64,000 nucleotides of DNA. Source: Thelonectria olida (Eukaryota; Ascomycota; Sordariomycetes; Hypocreales; Nectriaceae). Below, piece after piece: positions 34,610 to 47,000 of the stretch. The number at the start of each line of letters is the position of its first letter. The first letter of the stretch is position 1. Location of the stretch: the NCBI GenBank assembly GCA_020736575.1, contig JAGPYM010000004.1, forward strand, positions 2,914,001 to 2,978,000, read 5' to 3'. Both the position numbers and the translations under genes were made by a program. Below the pieces are notes generated by a model that saw nothing but the letters and a program-made list of their open reading frames with translations, did not search any database and was not told the DNA's origin.

Positions 34610-35290
34610 TATCCCGGCGCACTAGACCGGATGATCTTCCATTTCCGCTTGCAACATCCAAATACGTGCTCAACAATAGTACGAAGCCGGTCATAATACA
34701 AGTTATATAATTCCTTTTTGTTCTCTAGCTGCCATGCCACATCCCTCCAATCTCGAACATGATAGAACATTCAAGCATAGGGAATCATGATACCTTTTCG
34801 CGCCCTGGAGGTCAACAGCTGCAAATACGTTCCGAGATGTCGTGTTTTCCCTTGATCAAAACCGCTTCTGCAGCCGCGGCGGAATATCAGCTGGAATACG
34901 CATGCCGTCAAAAGCCCCGACGGTGCTGCCGAGCTGCATATGAGCGATCGAATTCGATGAAGGGACTGAGATCTTTCGGCTATGGCTGACAGATAAAACG
35001 GGTCTGTTATTGCCTCATGGGATCGGTACGCGTATGGAATGTTCTAGAAAATGTGCTTTAACTGACTTTGAACCAACATGCAGCGTTTCTTTGAGGCTTC
35101 TTTTCATGCGAAATAGGTGTTTGAACATCAAGTTGGGGGTCATCAAGAATTCGCATGCATTGTTGACTTGCAATCCCTGTTGGAGGTTGCGTGCCAGGAC
35201 ATTCCTCAGGTCCTCATCATATTTATGTTCGATGACGATGTTCTCAATAAAGGCCGATATGAGCCCCAATGCCATCGAATCAGTCATATT
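34610..35290 (-). mobile_element. truncated, broken PIF/Harbinger transposase
   Basis: Minus-strand text in several frames matches a fungal PIF/Harbinger (DDE_Tnp_4-type) transposase. EFLMTPNLMFKHLFRMKRSL is an N-terminal segment; GSTVGAFDGMRIPADIPP near 34,890-34,940 holds the first DDE aspartate context (normally GALDGTHIP); NKKELYNLYYDRLRTIVEHV with FGCCKRKWKIIRSSAP is the conserved C-terminal segment. Stops at several points and loss of the middle (the second Asp region) leave it inactive. It is shorter than the usual 350-400 codons. I found no clear terminal inverted repeats or target-site duplication. Confidence 0.65.
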
Positions 35291-35664
35291 TCGTGGTGTC
35301 GAGCAACATGTCCGTCATTTTGACCTCTGCCCATACTTTAGCACACGTTAACCTTCTACTAGACATCTCATCTTTGCTTCGCAAGCACACACTCTTTGGG
35401 GTCTCTATCTCATTAATCGCCACATTTTTCACGTTAAACTGCGAACAACCCTCTGACCGTGCTCCTGAGGTCTTGTGATATTGGAGGCTAGCACAGCACA
35501 TGCTAGAATTTTCCTCCCCCCGACCTGGACGCAATCCACCAACACTGGACGAACCAGGTCGGGTTATTGTTACCATCTCAATTCATCCCTGTGGTTCCCT
35601 CCCATCATCACCGCCCCACCCACTACAGCGAGCTATGGGACGGTCGCCATTCTGCACTGATGGG

Positions 35665-35890
35665 TGTTGACGGGGAAGCCCCAGACACGTGGGACTAGCC
35701 ATAGGTGAGTGACATGTCTCGCCGAGGCAAACAGTAGAAGACGGTGATACATACCTGGTGGTCTTGTGCGCCGATGGGAGGTCGATGAGAAAGCGGTAGA
35801 CACTTGGAACTGGCAATAGGTGAGTGAGATGTCCAGCCAAGGCAAACAGTGATGGATGGGAATACATAGATACGCGTGGGTCTTGTGCGC
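35665..35890. repeat. diverged tandem duplication, unit about 115-119 bp
   Basis: Two head-to-tail copies share AGACAC.TGG.ACT.GC.ATAGGTGAGTGA, CCA/GAGGCAAACAGT and GTGG-GTCTTGTGCGC. The ATAGGTGAGTGA element is at 35,701 and 35,816, and GTCTTGTGCGC at 35,761 and 35,880. Divergence is mostly transitions. No coding role is apparent; it lies next to the Harbinger remnant and may be a subterminal repeat of that or another element. Confidence 0.7.
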
Positions 35891-38800
35891 TGGAAGTGGT
35901 AAGTTGGTGCGAGTTAGCAAGGGCAGTTTCGCTCTCTAGTGTCTAGTTTATTATAATTAGAGGAGAGGAAGCGATAAGAATAGAATAATCTCTAATTATT
36001 ATTTATTATTTAATTTATAAAAAGCCAATTAGCTATTTAAATATTCACTTACTAGCGAGCTCGAATGTGGGCTAAGAATGCCTTGGTAATAGCTTCGCCC
36101 TGTAATCCCCTCCCATGCTATTAAAAGCAAAACGTTAATGCGAGACCAAGCGGGTCTTCGGCAAAGCTGCCGAGCCCGGGCTGAATCCCATGCTATTGTT
36201 ACACGGCGCCCAGTAGGTTTATTCTCCGGATCAGAGCTAACTCCAGTGGCCACTGGTCGGCGAAAGGGAGGCTCAATGTCAGGGTTTGATGGTTCATAAT
36301 GGCATCGATCGTTGTAATGCTACCTTGGGAATGACCAAGTCACTTGGAGCTGACCTGAGAAGTCAGAGCGACTAGGTTTCTGGGCTGACTTACATGCAAG
36401 TTAAACACAACAGTGGTATCTACTGTTTTTGTGGAAATTGGGCTGCGCTATCTAAGAATCTCGACGAAGGGACACATCGGCCGATCTCAAGCCTTGGTTC
36501 CATCTCTGGCCATGTGCTTTCAAGACCCCTCATCGTTAACGCTGTCCCATTTCTTGCTTAGCATGCTGGTCAGAGATCGGGGCACGATTTAGCTACGTCG
36601 GCGCATGATTTAGCATATTTCTATATATACACATGCTTCTTTCATCGGGCGAGTTATTCCTAATACTCCTGTAAGTATACTGTACTTCTTATGTGGCCCG
36701 TGTTAGGAAGTTGTGCTTGTCCTCTTAACCCTTGTCACGTTTATTCTCCTCCGTTGGCGGTGAATGAAGCACGAGACGCAAACAGACATTCCTCGACGCT
36801 TATTGCTTGATCTGTGATGCAAAGAGTAACTGTAGACTATATTCCCCTCTTTCCAAACTGACTTATCTAAAGCAAGTGGTTATTACCCCGTCGAAGGACA
36901 TGGTCACACACCAGAAAGAGGAGGCTGGCGCACCTGGGCCCTTTCAATACGATTCCCGGCACCTACCCAATGATGCACTAAAAGATTATCTACGAAGCAC
37001 ATTGCACGCCAACATCAACACGTACCATTTGACCCCCAAGGCGGCTCAGGAGCAAGTGCGGAACACGGCGCAATAATCCAACAGTGAACAGCCACAGGCT
37101 CTGATGGGGCGATTGAGTAAATACATTGGAGGTTAGTCCTATCGTAACTCAATGTCCAACGGGAAAGATGTGATAACTGAGCCAGGTTGAGAGAAGCAGC
37201 ACGGAAGGACTAACAGCTCGAATTTATAGCCTTCCGGAAGTATGCGCTGGCTTCCACTGGGGATACGCGATGAGCTTGACATCGGCAGTATTCGTACTAC
37301 TAGAATGCCACAACGAAGCTCATCGACGGATTACAACGCCAACTGCAGGCGCCATGGCCAGGGTCAAACGAGCATCAGCTTGGAGTCATAAACCGAATAG
37401 AGCGAGTCCCTGGCGCGAACAACCGTCAAGAGAGCTGTGGCCAGGTTAACATTGGAGTCGATTTCACCGCCTGGCCTGTAAAGGACAAGCAGAGGCAAAG
37501 TCGCCATGAGCTATCTGGATTGTTTTGCCTCTCCTGCTTCAAATTTTACATAGATACCAGGTGGCTATCGTTACAAACGCATCGTTGTCGTCCCTAGCTT
37601 CCAGTTGTGAGATCGCCCTCCAGCAGATGGGCTACACGATCCCCCAGATCAAGGCCTCACTGTCGAGAATAAGAGTATCCAGTCATCCCTTCTTGGTGAT
37701 CTGTTTCAGGTTGTAAACGGTGCTCAGCTTTGTCAGGGTGTGGTGCCCTCGGCTTGGCCGAGAGGGATTTGGACGGTAGCCAAGAAGTACTTTGTGTTGG
37801 CGTTTCTAGCTTTCGCCGTGATGGACAGGGTAGAGGGCACATTAGTATCAACACAAAGTTAAGCTTCCATGCTGAGGACGCCTCCCATTCCCTTGACCGT
37901 CTCCGCTTGGTAGTGAGGAAGAAAAGGGTTGTCAAGACCGACGAGACTGTAGAAGCCGGTTACCTGTTTAGATACCCCTTGCGAATGTCGGTAAGTCTCA
38001 CCAACACAACTGGCTAGGTGATGAATGAAGACCCCAAGCACACGCAATTACCCATGTTTGATCAAAGACGCCAACACAGCTGCACACAACGGATAAAGAG
38101 AGACGCTGAGCCTCGATGGGTTCCCGGCTAACAACATGTTCCCGTCCAAAAATGAGCGGAAGAAGGGCCAAAACAGCAAAGACGAGTGCCAAGGGAAGAG
38201 TAACAGTGCCAGTAGCTATTCCTGAAGATAGAGGAAATAGGCGAGTCCGAGGACAGATCTGGTGAAGGAACAACGTCGCTGTGATTCTTTCACGTTCAAG
38301 GCACCGCTAGATTTCTGCAACATATCAAGGATCTCAAAATCAGGTTAATAATAGTAGATTAACTAAAGGCCCATCGATAATAAACCACAGGCTCATTCCA
38401 GTTTCTGCGTCCTGTCGATGCGTAAGCATTGACTATTGTCGCGTAAGACAGGATAAATACAGGGTCACTGATGTTATTGCGTGTTTTGGCTGATTGCGGC
38501 CGTGTTTCGCACGCAGAGGGCAAACAAAGGATGCATCAGAGACGCCTCTGATGTCAATATTCGTTTCGGTCTGTAGGACAGTGTGCCTGCGCCTGTCCCA
38601 CCCTTGTGAGTCAAGAATGAAGGTTTGTGTCTAGTTTTCAGCTGGAGCATCATCCTCCTGACATGATCTGATCCCATTAAGATTTGTCTACGACTCGGCT
38701 CCAAGCGCGACCGACGGCGACGGCATTTTGTGTATGGCCCGAAGCGCACTCCACTCTCACGCGGATGAGCGGGCGGGAACAGGCATGAAAGAGAGTCTGA

Positions 38801-40980
38801 GGCCATCCGGAAGCAAGACGCCACCATCGAATGTCAACTTGGGTACATCACGACAGTCAGCCAGATAAACTCATGTGCATGGTGGTGGTGCCGGGCTTGT
38901 AGTGGTAACCGCATCAATAAAGTTGCAGCCTTCAGGGAAGTGAAGAGTTGATACGACGACTTCTTAATGGATGTTCGGCCGCCGCTAATGAGTGCGGATC
39001 CAAGACTCGGAGACTGGGTGGTTTGCAGCATACCAATCTGAGATGTTGATCCATCTCACTGTCACAAGGAATTGAGATGTTCAGCTGCTATGGCTCGACA
39101 TCGATTCATGTCCGCACGCCAATGGACGACAATACCTATCCCCGAGTTCCGGGTAGTTCTTCAATTCTTTCCACGACCCTGGTATGCCTCATCTCCGATC
39201 CCATCATCTAGCGGCCCTCTAGGGTAGGGGCTGGCAAGAGGGGGCATCACATTCGTTATCAACTTGAACTATCAGCAATTGGTTTCATGATGGTAGGTAC
39301 TGTAGAGAGCATCTAACTAGAAAATACCAGGAACAGTTTTCCCCCACGGAGGCGGTAGCAGAACTCTGAGCTACCATCATATATTGATATTTGGGCGTAA
39401 GGCATCAATGCGCAGTGATTTCTTCTGCCAGACACACGTGAAGGCGAGGTGTTAACCAGTCAAGTATTTTTCATCATCTACATTACTGAAGTGACCGACT
39501 CAACAGTCCGGTTCAAGCGGTAATCGGTTCAATGCTGGATATCAACCGACATCAAAACCGGAGAGTCTCAGCAAAACTACAGAGGCGAGTCTGGGCAAAC
39601 ATGTCGGCGACCAGATCTGGAAAATGGATGCGCCAAAACGCTTTCTTTATGGTTGGGGCTGCCAAGCTTATTTACATGACATTCCGCGGTCTAGAATGAC
39701 GATGGAGGCGCCGCCCTCCCCCAGCCAATTGATTCACGAGGTTCAGCAAGCGGGTCGTGTCTCAGAGGTGATATCTGTAAGGCACACGCAGAGGCAGCGA
39801 CTTTAGGGTCGATCGGCAAGGATGAAGCTGGATGGTCCAAATGACCCCAGCCACATTCCACAACGCTTCCGAGATCCGAGAGGAGAGGCAACGGGCCACT
39901 CCAAGGCGAGGGCACTTGCATGAGCTGTGCGTGGCCTCGATGTTTACACTGCATCTTAGTGCACGGTCATGTATTCAAGCACAGTACGCGACCGAGAACG
40001 CGTCTACCTCCGAGGTAGGTGGTACCTACTGGCACTTGGTATTCCAAATTCAACCTCACATCTGCACTCTATGAATGGAAGCTAGCACTTATCCACCAAC
40101 ATGTCTTGCTGTTTCTTCAACTTTGATTGGCCGGAGGATGGGTTATCCCCTGCAGCTCGCTTCCGTTGTCACAGCTGCCGTACTTTGATGAGGCTGACGA
40201 TAGTTTTCACACTCGCCTCTGCCGCGCCCTCCCGTTTCCCCAGATCATCGTCATCTCATGGAGTGGATGCCGTATGTAACCACTCCCTCTGTCCGAGTCC
40301 TAGCCCACAATCCTACAGTTGCCTCATCAATGAGTCGCACAGATGTCTCTCCTCTCTCCAGTATCGCTCGGGTCGGGCTGTCTGGTCAACCACGAAAGCA
40401 AAAACACGAACTCCCTCAATATCTCTCACATGGAAAATGGTAGTCCGTGAGACCCTGCCTCATAATTCCTACGAGCGGAAATGCTTCGACTTGATTGCCT
40501 TGCCACACCCGAGTTTCCACGTTGGGCCAGTTCTCATGATCGCGCACGATCTTGCTCTCAGTCGCCAACGTCCGGGAACAGCTACCATTAAACTCTGTTT
40601 CCGTAGGCTATTTGAATCTCGCGTCTATTCATCGATACACTCCAGCCTCTCCCTGTCTCAGGCAATGATGTGTCCTTGGCATCAGGCAGTGCAGACAACT
40701 GAGGGTAACCGTTCTCAATTAGGGTTTTGTCTATACCTGCGCAACCGCCATAAGAGTTCGGCCTGCGAGGCAAAATAGCCAATCTAGATTCGTTGGGAGG
40801 CGAATCCACTACAGCTGTCTCGCCCGGTGCTGCTTATTGAGCGGAGACGACTCTGGAATGAAGCTGAATTGGAGAGAATGGTCCGAAGCTGGCATGGGCA
40901 GCTCGATCAGCACCCGCATAGATCGACGGCGCCATCTTTCCCGTCAGGGACACGAGAGCCGATCAAGGGAGCCACAAAAG
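35891..40980. other. 5-kb gene-poor region upstream of the giant gene
   Basis: No supported gene. An AT-rich stretch lies at 35,940-36,050. A 12-bp phrase TCCCATGCTATT occurs twice (about 36,112 and 36,187). ORFs at 37,525-38,017 and 40,101-40,778 have no recognisable domains; the latter is the longest (225 codons) but has neither a good start context nor a plausible composition. The last part is the promoter of the giant gene. Confidence 0.45.
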
Positions 40981-40986
40981 AAGCAC

Positions 40987-40998
40987 ATATATACAAAA
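40987..40998 (+). promoter_or_regulatory. TATA-like element of the giant gene
   Basis: ATATATACAAAA, about 90 bp upstream of the start at 41,083, the position expected for a fungal TATA box. It is followed by an A-rich leader directly before the ATG (GGCCAAAATGA). Confidence 0.45.
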
Positions 40999-41082
40999 CA
41001 AGCGCATGCGCAGCCGTTCCAGCAACATTGAACACTGCAGTTTGGCCATCTGAGAGACAATTTGACACTAAAAACGGCCAAA

Positions 41083-44000
41083 ATGACTTGTCTCAACCGG
41101 CGTCTGCTGGCCGGGATGGTTTCACTAGCCATCCCACTGGCGGATGCCAGCAGCTCTCTTCTGTATCGAGAGCCTCACCTTAACAGAGAGAACCCGCTCA
41201 GCGTTCTCCTACCCCGACAGGAGATCATCATTGACAATTGCCCCGAGCCGAGCCTTTGCGTAGGCGGCACTTGTACGACGAACGTTGTCGGTTATGACCT
41301 CTTCAACTGTGGTTATCGCGGAAACCCATGCAGCCCCGGCGAGATTTGCATCACCGGATCATGTATTCCGCTCAACTTTAGCAATACCGACCCCTACGAA
41401 TGCGGCACTTCTAATAAGCCCTGCAAAACTGGGCAGTGGTGCGATCAGAACGGAGAATGCCAGCCCATCCAGATTGTTGTCGACCCGGTTCACTGTGGCT
41501 CATCGAGGGAGCCATGCGAGGCGGGCGAGCTTTGTGTCAACGGCGTTTGCGTAAAAATCGACATTGGAACCGATCCCCTCAACTGTGGCAGGCCTGGCAA
41601 GGTTTGCCAGCCGGGGAACTGGTGTTTCGACGGTGCTTGTACGGCTTTCAATCTTGGCACGAATACGCGAGGCTGCGAGCACGACGAAGACTGCCCTCTC
41701 TTGGCTCCATGCGTTGAAGGAATCTGCCGTCCTCTCATCGTGGGCACGGATTCGTACAACTGCGGACCCAAGCAGACGAACTGCACGGCTGGAGAGCTTT
41801 GCCTCGGTGGCGAGTGCAGACGCCTTAACCTCACCCAGACTGAAGCCGATGCCTGCGGACCATCCAATAAACCTTGCGACTCTGGAGAGGTTTGTTTCCA
41901 AAACTCATGCTTGCCTCTCCATGTTGGCCTGGACCCGTCAGAGTGTGGCGACCACGGCCAAGTGTGCAACAATTCCCAGGTGTGCGTCACCGGCGTGTGT
42001 GTAAACGAATTGGTAGACCGATATCCGCCACCTCCTGGTCTCGTCTTTTGCGTTACTTCAGACGACAGCGACGAAACTAGCAGCAGCAACTCTCCCTCCG
42101 AAAACGGTGGGACCACAGGGGGACTCTCTAGTGGCGGAGGTAGTGATCAGAGGCAGACCCAAGTGAACACGCTCGGAGGCGGAAGCAATGGCGGCCTCAC
42201 CAGCACTCTGCCCGGCGGAGGCCAGACCCAGCCTGGTAATGTGCTGGTTACTACGATACAGGTAGTCACCGGTGTTTCTACTCAAGTATACACAACGACC
42301 ATTTATGGCAACCTCGAAGGTGGAGGAAGCAACGGCACAGAGGATTCATCTGAAGGGTCAGGGGGATCACCCAGTGAACAGGGAGATTCTGTCGTTCTTA
42401 TCACTACCACAGTTAACGGCGAACCTCTGACGACGACAATCACCATCACAGGGGACAGTAACCAGGGTGGCCAGGGCATTGAAGGCAGTCAAGGCACTGA
42501 GGGAAGCCCGGGCAACTCTGTCAACACTATTACGACGACCATCAACGGCGAACCTGTTACAACGACTATCACGTTCACAGAGGGTGATAGTCGCGGTGAA
42601 CAAGAAAGTCAGGGCATCAATGGCAGCCAGGATGATCAAGGAAGCCAAGTCGTCTCTCCGATTCTTGTCACGACAGTTTTTACTACAACCATCAATGGCG
42701 AGCCCACGACAACGACCATCACCATCACAGCCGATGGCAGCCAGGGTGAGGGAAGTCAGGATTCTCCTGAAAGCCAGGGCATCTCTCCGATTCTCGTTAC
42801 GACAGTATTTACCACAACCATCAATGGCGAGCCTACGACAAAAACCATCACTATCACAGCCGATGGCAACCAGGGCACCCAGGGCAACCAGGGCACCCAG
42901 GGCAACCAGGGCACCCAGGGCCTTGAAGGAAGTCAAGGTTCTCAAGAAAGCCAGGGCCTCCAAGGAAGTCAGGGCGTCCAGGGGAGCCAAGGCAACTCTC
43001 TTGTCCTGGTTACTACAGTTTATACAACCACTATTGCTGGCGAACCCATTACAACAACCATTATTCTCACAGAAGATAGTGAGCAAGGTATTCAAGGAAG
43101 CCAAGATTCTCAAGGGAGCCAGGGTATTGAAGGAAGCCAGGGCTCCCAGGGAAGTCAGGGCAATTCTGTTGTTCTTGTTACCACAGTTTATACCACAACC
43201 ATTGCTGGAGAACCTGTCACAACCACTGTTGTGGTCACAGAGGATGGCAGCCAGGGCATTCAAGAAAGCCAAGGTTCTCAACAAGGCCAGGATTCCGACG
43301 GAAGCCAGGGTGTTGAAGGTGGCCAGGGCATCCAGGGAACACAGGAAAATTCCGTCATTGTTGTCACTACGACTATCGACGGCGAACCTATCACAACTAC
43401 CATCACTATCACAGATGGTAGTGGCCAGGGCGGCCAGGGTACTCAGGGAAGCCAAGACACCGAGGGAAGCCAAGACACCGAGGGAAGCCAAGACACCGAG
43501 GGAAGCCAAGACACCGAGGGAAGCCAAGACGCTCAGGGAAGTCAATTCATCCCAGGGACCCAGGGCAACTCTATCACTGTTATTACTACGGTTATTAACG
43601 GCGAACCAGTCACGGCGACTGTCACCATCATAGAGGACGGCAGTCAGGGTGGACAGGGAAGCCAGGGTGTGAGTGATGGTAGCGGGGACAACAACGGCGC
43701 CCAAACCACGCAACGAATCTCCGGAGGATCAGACGGAAACCAAAATCTCAGTGGCGGCAATGGTGCGCAAACCACTTCAAGAAACTCCGGAGGCCAAGAC
43801 GGGAACCAGAGTGGCTCGGAAGGCCAGGATGGTGACGACGACAACGGTCAACAAGGCACTCAAGGTGACTCCGACGACGATTCTAGCGGAGACCAGGATG
43901 GCAGCGATAGCGACAATGGCTCTGAAGGCTCATCCTCGGCTTGCGACCCGTCCTGCTCCTCGGGTGACGCCTGCATTGAACAGAAATGCCTTTCGATTGG

Positions 44001-47000
44001 AGACCCTGCATCTTGCGGCGGATCTGGTAGTCGTCTGGCAAGATTCTTGAGGATTCGTCGTCGTGTCGCGTGCGCCGACGACCAAGTCTGTCTTGATGGA
44101 CAGTGCATGTCTCTGGATGATCCGGACAACTGCGGCGGTACTGGACGAGCCTGTCCAGCAAACAATGTCTGTGTCTCGTCCACTTGCATCCCTCAAGGAG
44201 ACACCGAGAACTGCGGAGGCTCACGATGCTCGACTGGCGAAATCTGCGTGCTCGGGTTTTGTACTCCGACCGCTGATGGCGACAGTGATGGCCCAGGTGG
44301 CTCAGAAGGCCCCGGTGACGATGATTCCGGAAGCACCGGCGCATGCAGCACGGATGATGACTGTAGTGACGACCAGGCTTGCCAGGACGGAACATGCCAC
44401 ACTACTTGCGCCGAGACGGTCGACTGCGACGGCACTCTGATCTGCGAAGGAGGCATCTGCGTACAAGGCAGCGAATGCACCGTTGACACCGATTGCGAGA
44501 GTGGCACCTGCATAGACGGTGTGTGCGCTGGCCAGCCTGGCGGCGTATGTTCCTCGGCGACAGACTGCCCTCAAGGCAATATATGCCAGGCTGGCACATG
44601 CGTTGCGCCTTCGGGTGGTCGGTGTACTCAAACCTCAGATTGCGCGGCTTCGCTGATTTGCGACGACGGAACATGCGTGCCTCCTCCCAATAGCTGTTCC
44701 ACCAACAGTGATTGCGCAACCGGCCGTGTATGCAGCGGCGGCTCATGTGTTGCTCCTCCTTCAGCGCCTCCCTGTTCCAGCAATGCGGACTGCACTGGGG
44801 GTCTTATCTGCGGCAACGGCTCCTGCGTCTCCTCTGGCTCCCCTGAATGCTCTAGCAATGCTGACTGTGCAGACGGGCTCACTTGCAGCAATGGCTTATG
44901 TATTGAGTCGCCGCCATCCACATGCTCGAGCAACACAGACTGCACAGGAGGCCTTATTTGTAACGACGGCTTGTGTGTTGCCCCCCCTTCCACACCTACA
45001 TGCTCCAGTAATGCGGACTGTGCTGGAGGCCTTGTGTGCAGCAACGGCTCATGCACGAATCCTCCTGCATCTGCCTGTTCCAGCAATACAGATTGTGCAG
45101 CAGGCTCTATTTGCAGAAATGGCTCATGCGTGCCTTCGTCGTCGCCCGCCTGCTCGACTAATGCGGACTGTACGGGAGGTCTTGTGTGCAGCAACGGCTC
45201 ATGCGTTTCTCCTCCCTCTCCCTCCGGATGCTCTAGCAACGCCGACTGCAACACCGGCTTCACCTGCAGCAACGGCTCATGCGTTTCTTCGCCTTCTCAG
45301 TGTTCGACCAACTCTGATTGCTCCAGCGGTCAAGTATGTTCGGATGGTGCGTGCTACGATGGGTGCGAGGAGGCAACTGACTGCGAGGGAACAACGATTT
45401 GCGACGGAGGAATATGTGTTACCGGATCGGAGTGCAGCGCAGATGGCGACTGTGACAGCGGTGTTTGTGTCAACAGCCAGTGTGTGCCGGAGGGATCGGG
45501 CTCTGGATCGGAATGCTCGACCGACTCGGACTGCACTGGCGATCTGGTTTGTGAGAGCGGATCTTGCGTCCCCTCTGCTCCCACCGTGTGTTCAATCGAT
45601 TCGGACTGCAGCGGCAGCCAAGTCTGCGAGAACGGAGTGTGCACCAGCCCGACATCCGGAGCATGCTCGAGAGATTCAGACTGTTCGAACGGCTTCACCT
45701 GCGAAAACGGTTTATGCATCGCTCCGATACCCGCGCCTTGTACCAACAACGCAGACTGCACCGGAGGTTTGATCTGTGTGACCGGGTTGTGTGGTGCTTG
45801 CACTGCCTCTTCTCAATGCCCTGCGACACAGGTTTGCATTAACGGCAAATGCGAGATAGAGTGCTCCGAAACATTTGAATGTCCTGATGGCACTATGGTT
45901 TGTGCAGGTGGAATTTGCATTGAAAGCACTGATTGCACCCTGGATTCCGACTGCGCCGACGGCGAGACCTGCGTAGACGGTGTATGCGTTGGCGATTCCG
46001 AACCTATTACCTCCTGCAGTTCTAGCAGTGACTGTCCGTCAGGCCAGAGCTGTCAGTCTGGAGCGTGTGCCACTTGCACCCAGGATTCTGATTGCGCAGT
46101 CGGAAGATCGTGCGTCGACGGCTCATGTGTGCCGGACTCAACCTGCCAGAGCAACAGCGATTGTGGCTCTGGGGAGACGTGTCAATCTGGAGCTTGCGTT
46201 CCTACCAGTGGATGTACTCAAACCAGCGACTGCTCTGTCGGCTTCGTTTGTGTATCTGGCGCCTGCGTCCCCGGCACGCCCTGCACCCAGACAACTGGCT
46301 GCGCACCGAATCAGATTTGCGTCAATGGAGCCTGTGTCCCTCAGTCAGCTTGTTCCACCGACACTGACTGCCCAGCTGGAGCTCTATGCGAGGATGGCGT
46401 GTGCGAGTCGCAGAACTCATGCACCATCTCCAGCGACTGTCCCGCCGGGCAGATTTGTCAAGAAGGACTTTGCATTACCCCGGCCGAATGCACCACGGAC
46501 TCGGATTGTGATTCTGGCAAAGTATGTGAATCCGGTCAGTGCCATACGCCGTGCTCCGAAAGCATCGACTGTGCTGGTACCTCCATTTGCCAGGGCGGAA
46601 TTTGCGTCGCTGGAGGGTGTGCTGCCGATAGCGAGTGTCCCGAGACCGAGATATGCACTGAGGGAACATGTGTTACCAAAACTTGTTCAGCCGATTCCGA
46701 CTGTGGTCCTGGTCAAGTATGTCAGTCTGGATTGTGTGTTGCTTCGCCGACGTCATGTTCCGCCAGCACCGACTGCGCGCCTGGTGAGGCATGCCGAAGC
46801 GGAACGTGTGTTACGGCAACTCCATGTTTGAACAACGATGACTGCGAGTTGGACGAGTTCTGTGAGTCTGGCACCTGTGTTATCGTAACACCCTGCAACA
46901 CGGCCACGGACTGCAATGGCAACCAAGTTTGCTCGTCTGGAATTTGCCTCAGCGACCCAACCTTGACAATTTGTGTCACGAACGACATCTGCGGCCCAGG

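Noticed and set aside
37525..38273. Overlapping ORFs on both strands as a possible small gene
   Set aside because: Short, no conserved motifs, no consistent intron signals.
40101..40778. 225-codon plus-strand ORF upstream of the giant gene
   Set aside because: No domain, no signal peptide, Ser/Cys/Arg composition like translated non-coding DNA, and no splice partners.
42865..43536. Possible CRISPR-like array (18-bp repeats)
   Set aside because: The repeats are directly abutting, in frame and within a eukaryotic coding exon; there are no unique spacers.
42367..43713. 448-codon minus-strand ORF rich in Leu/Ala/Ser
   Set aside because: Antisense shadow of the GEP/Gly-Ser-Gln repeat region; it has no start signals or domain.
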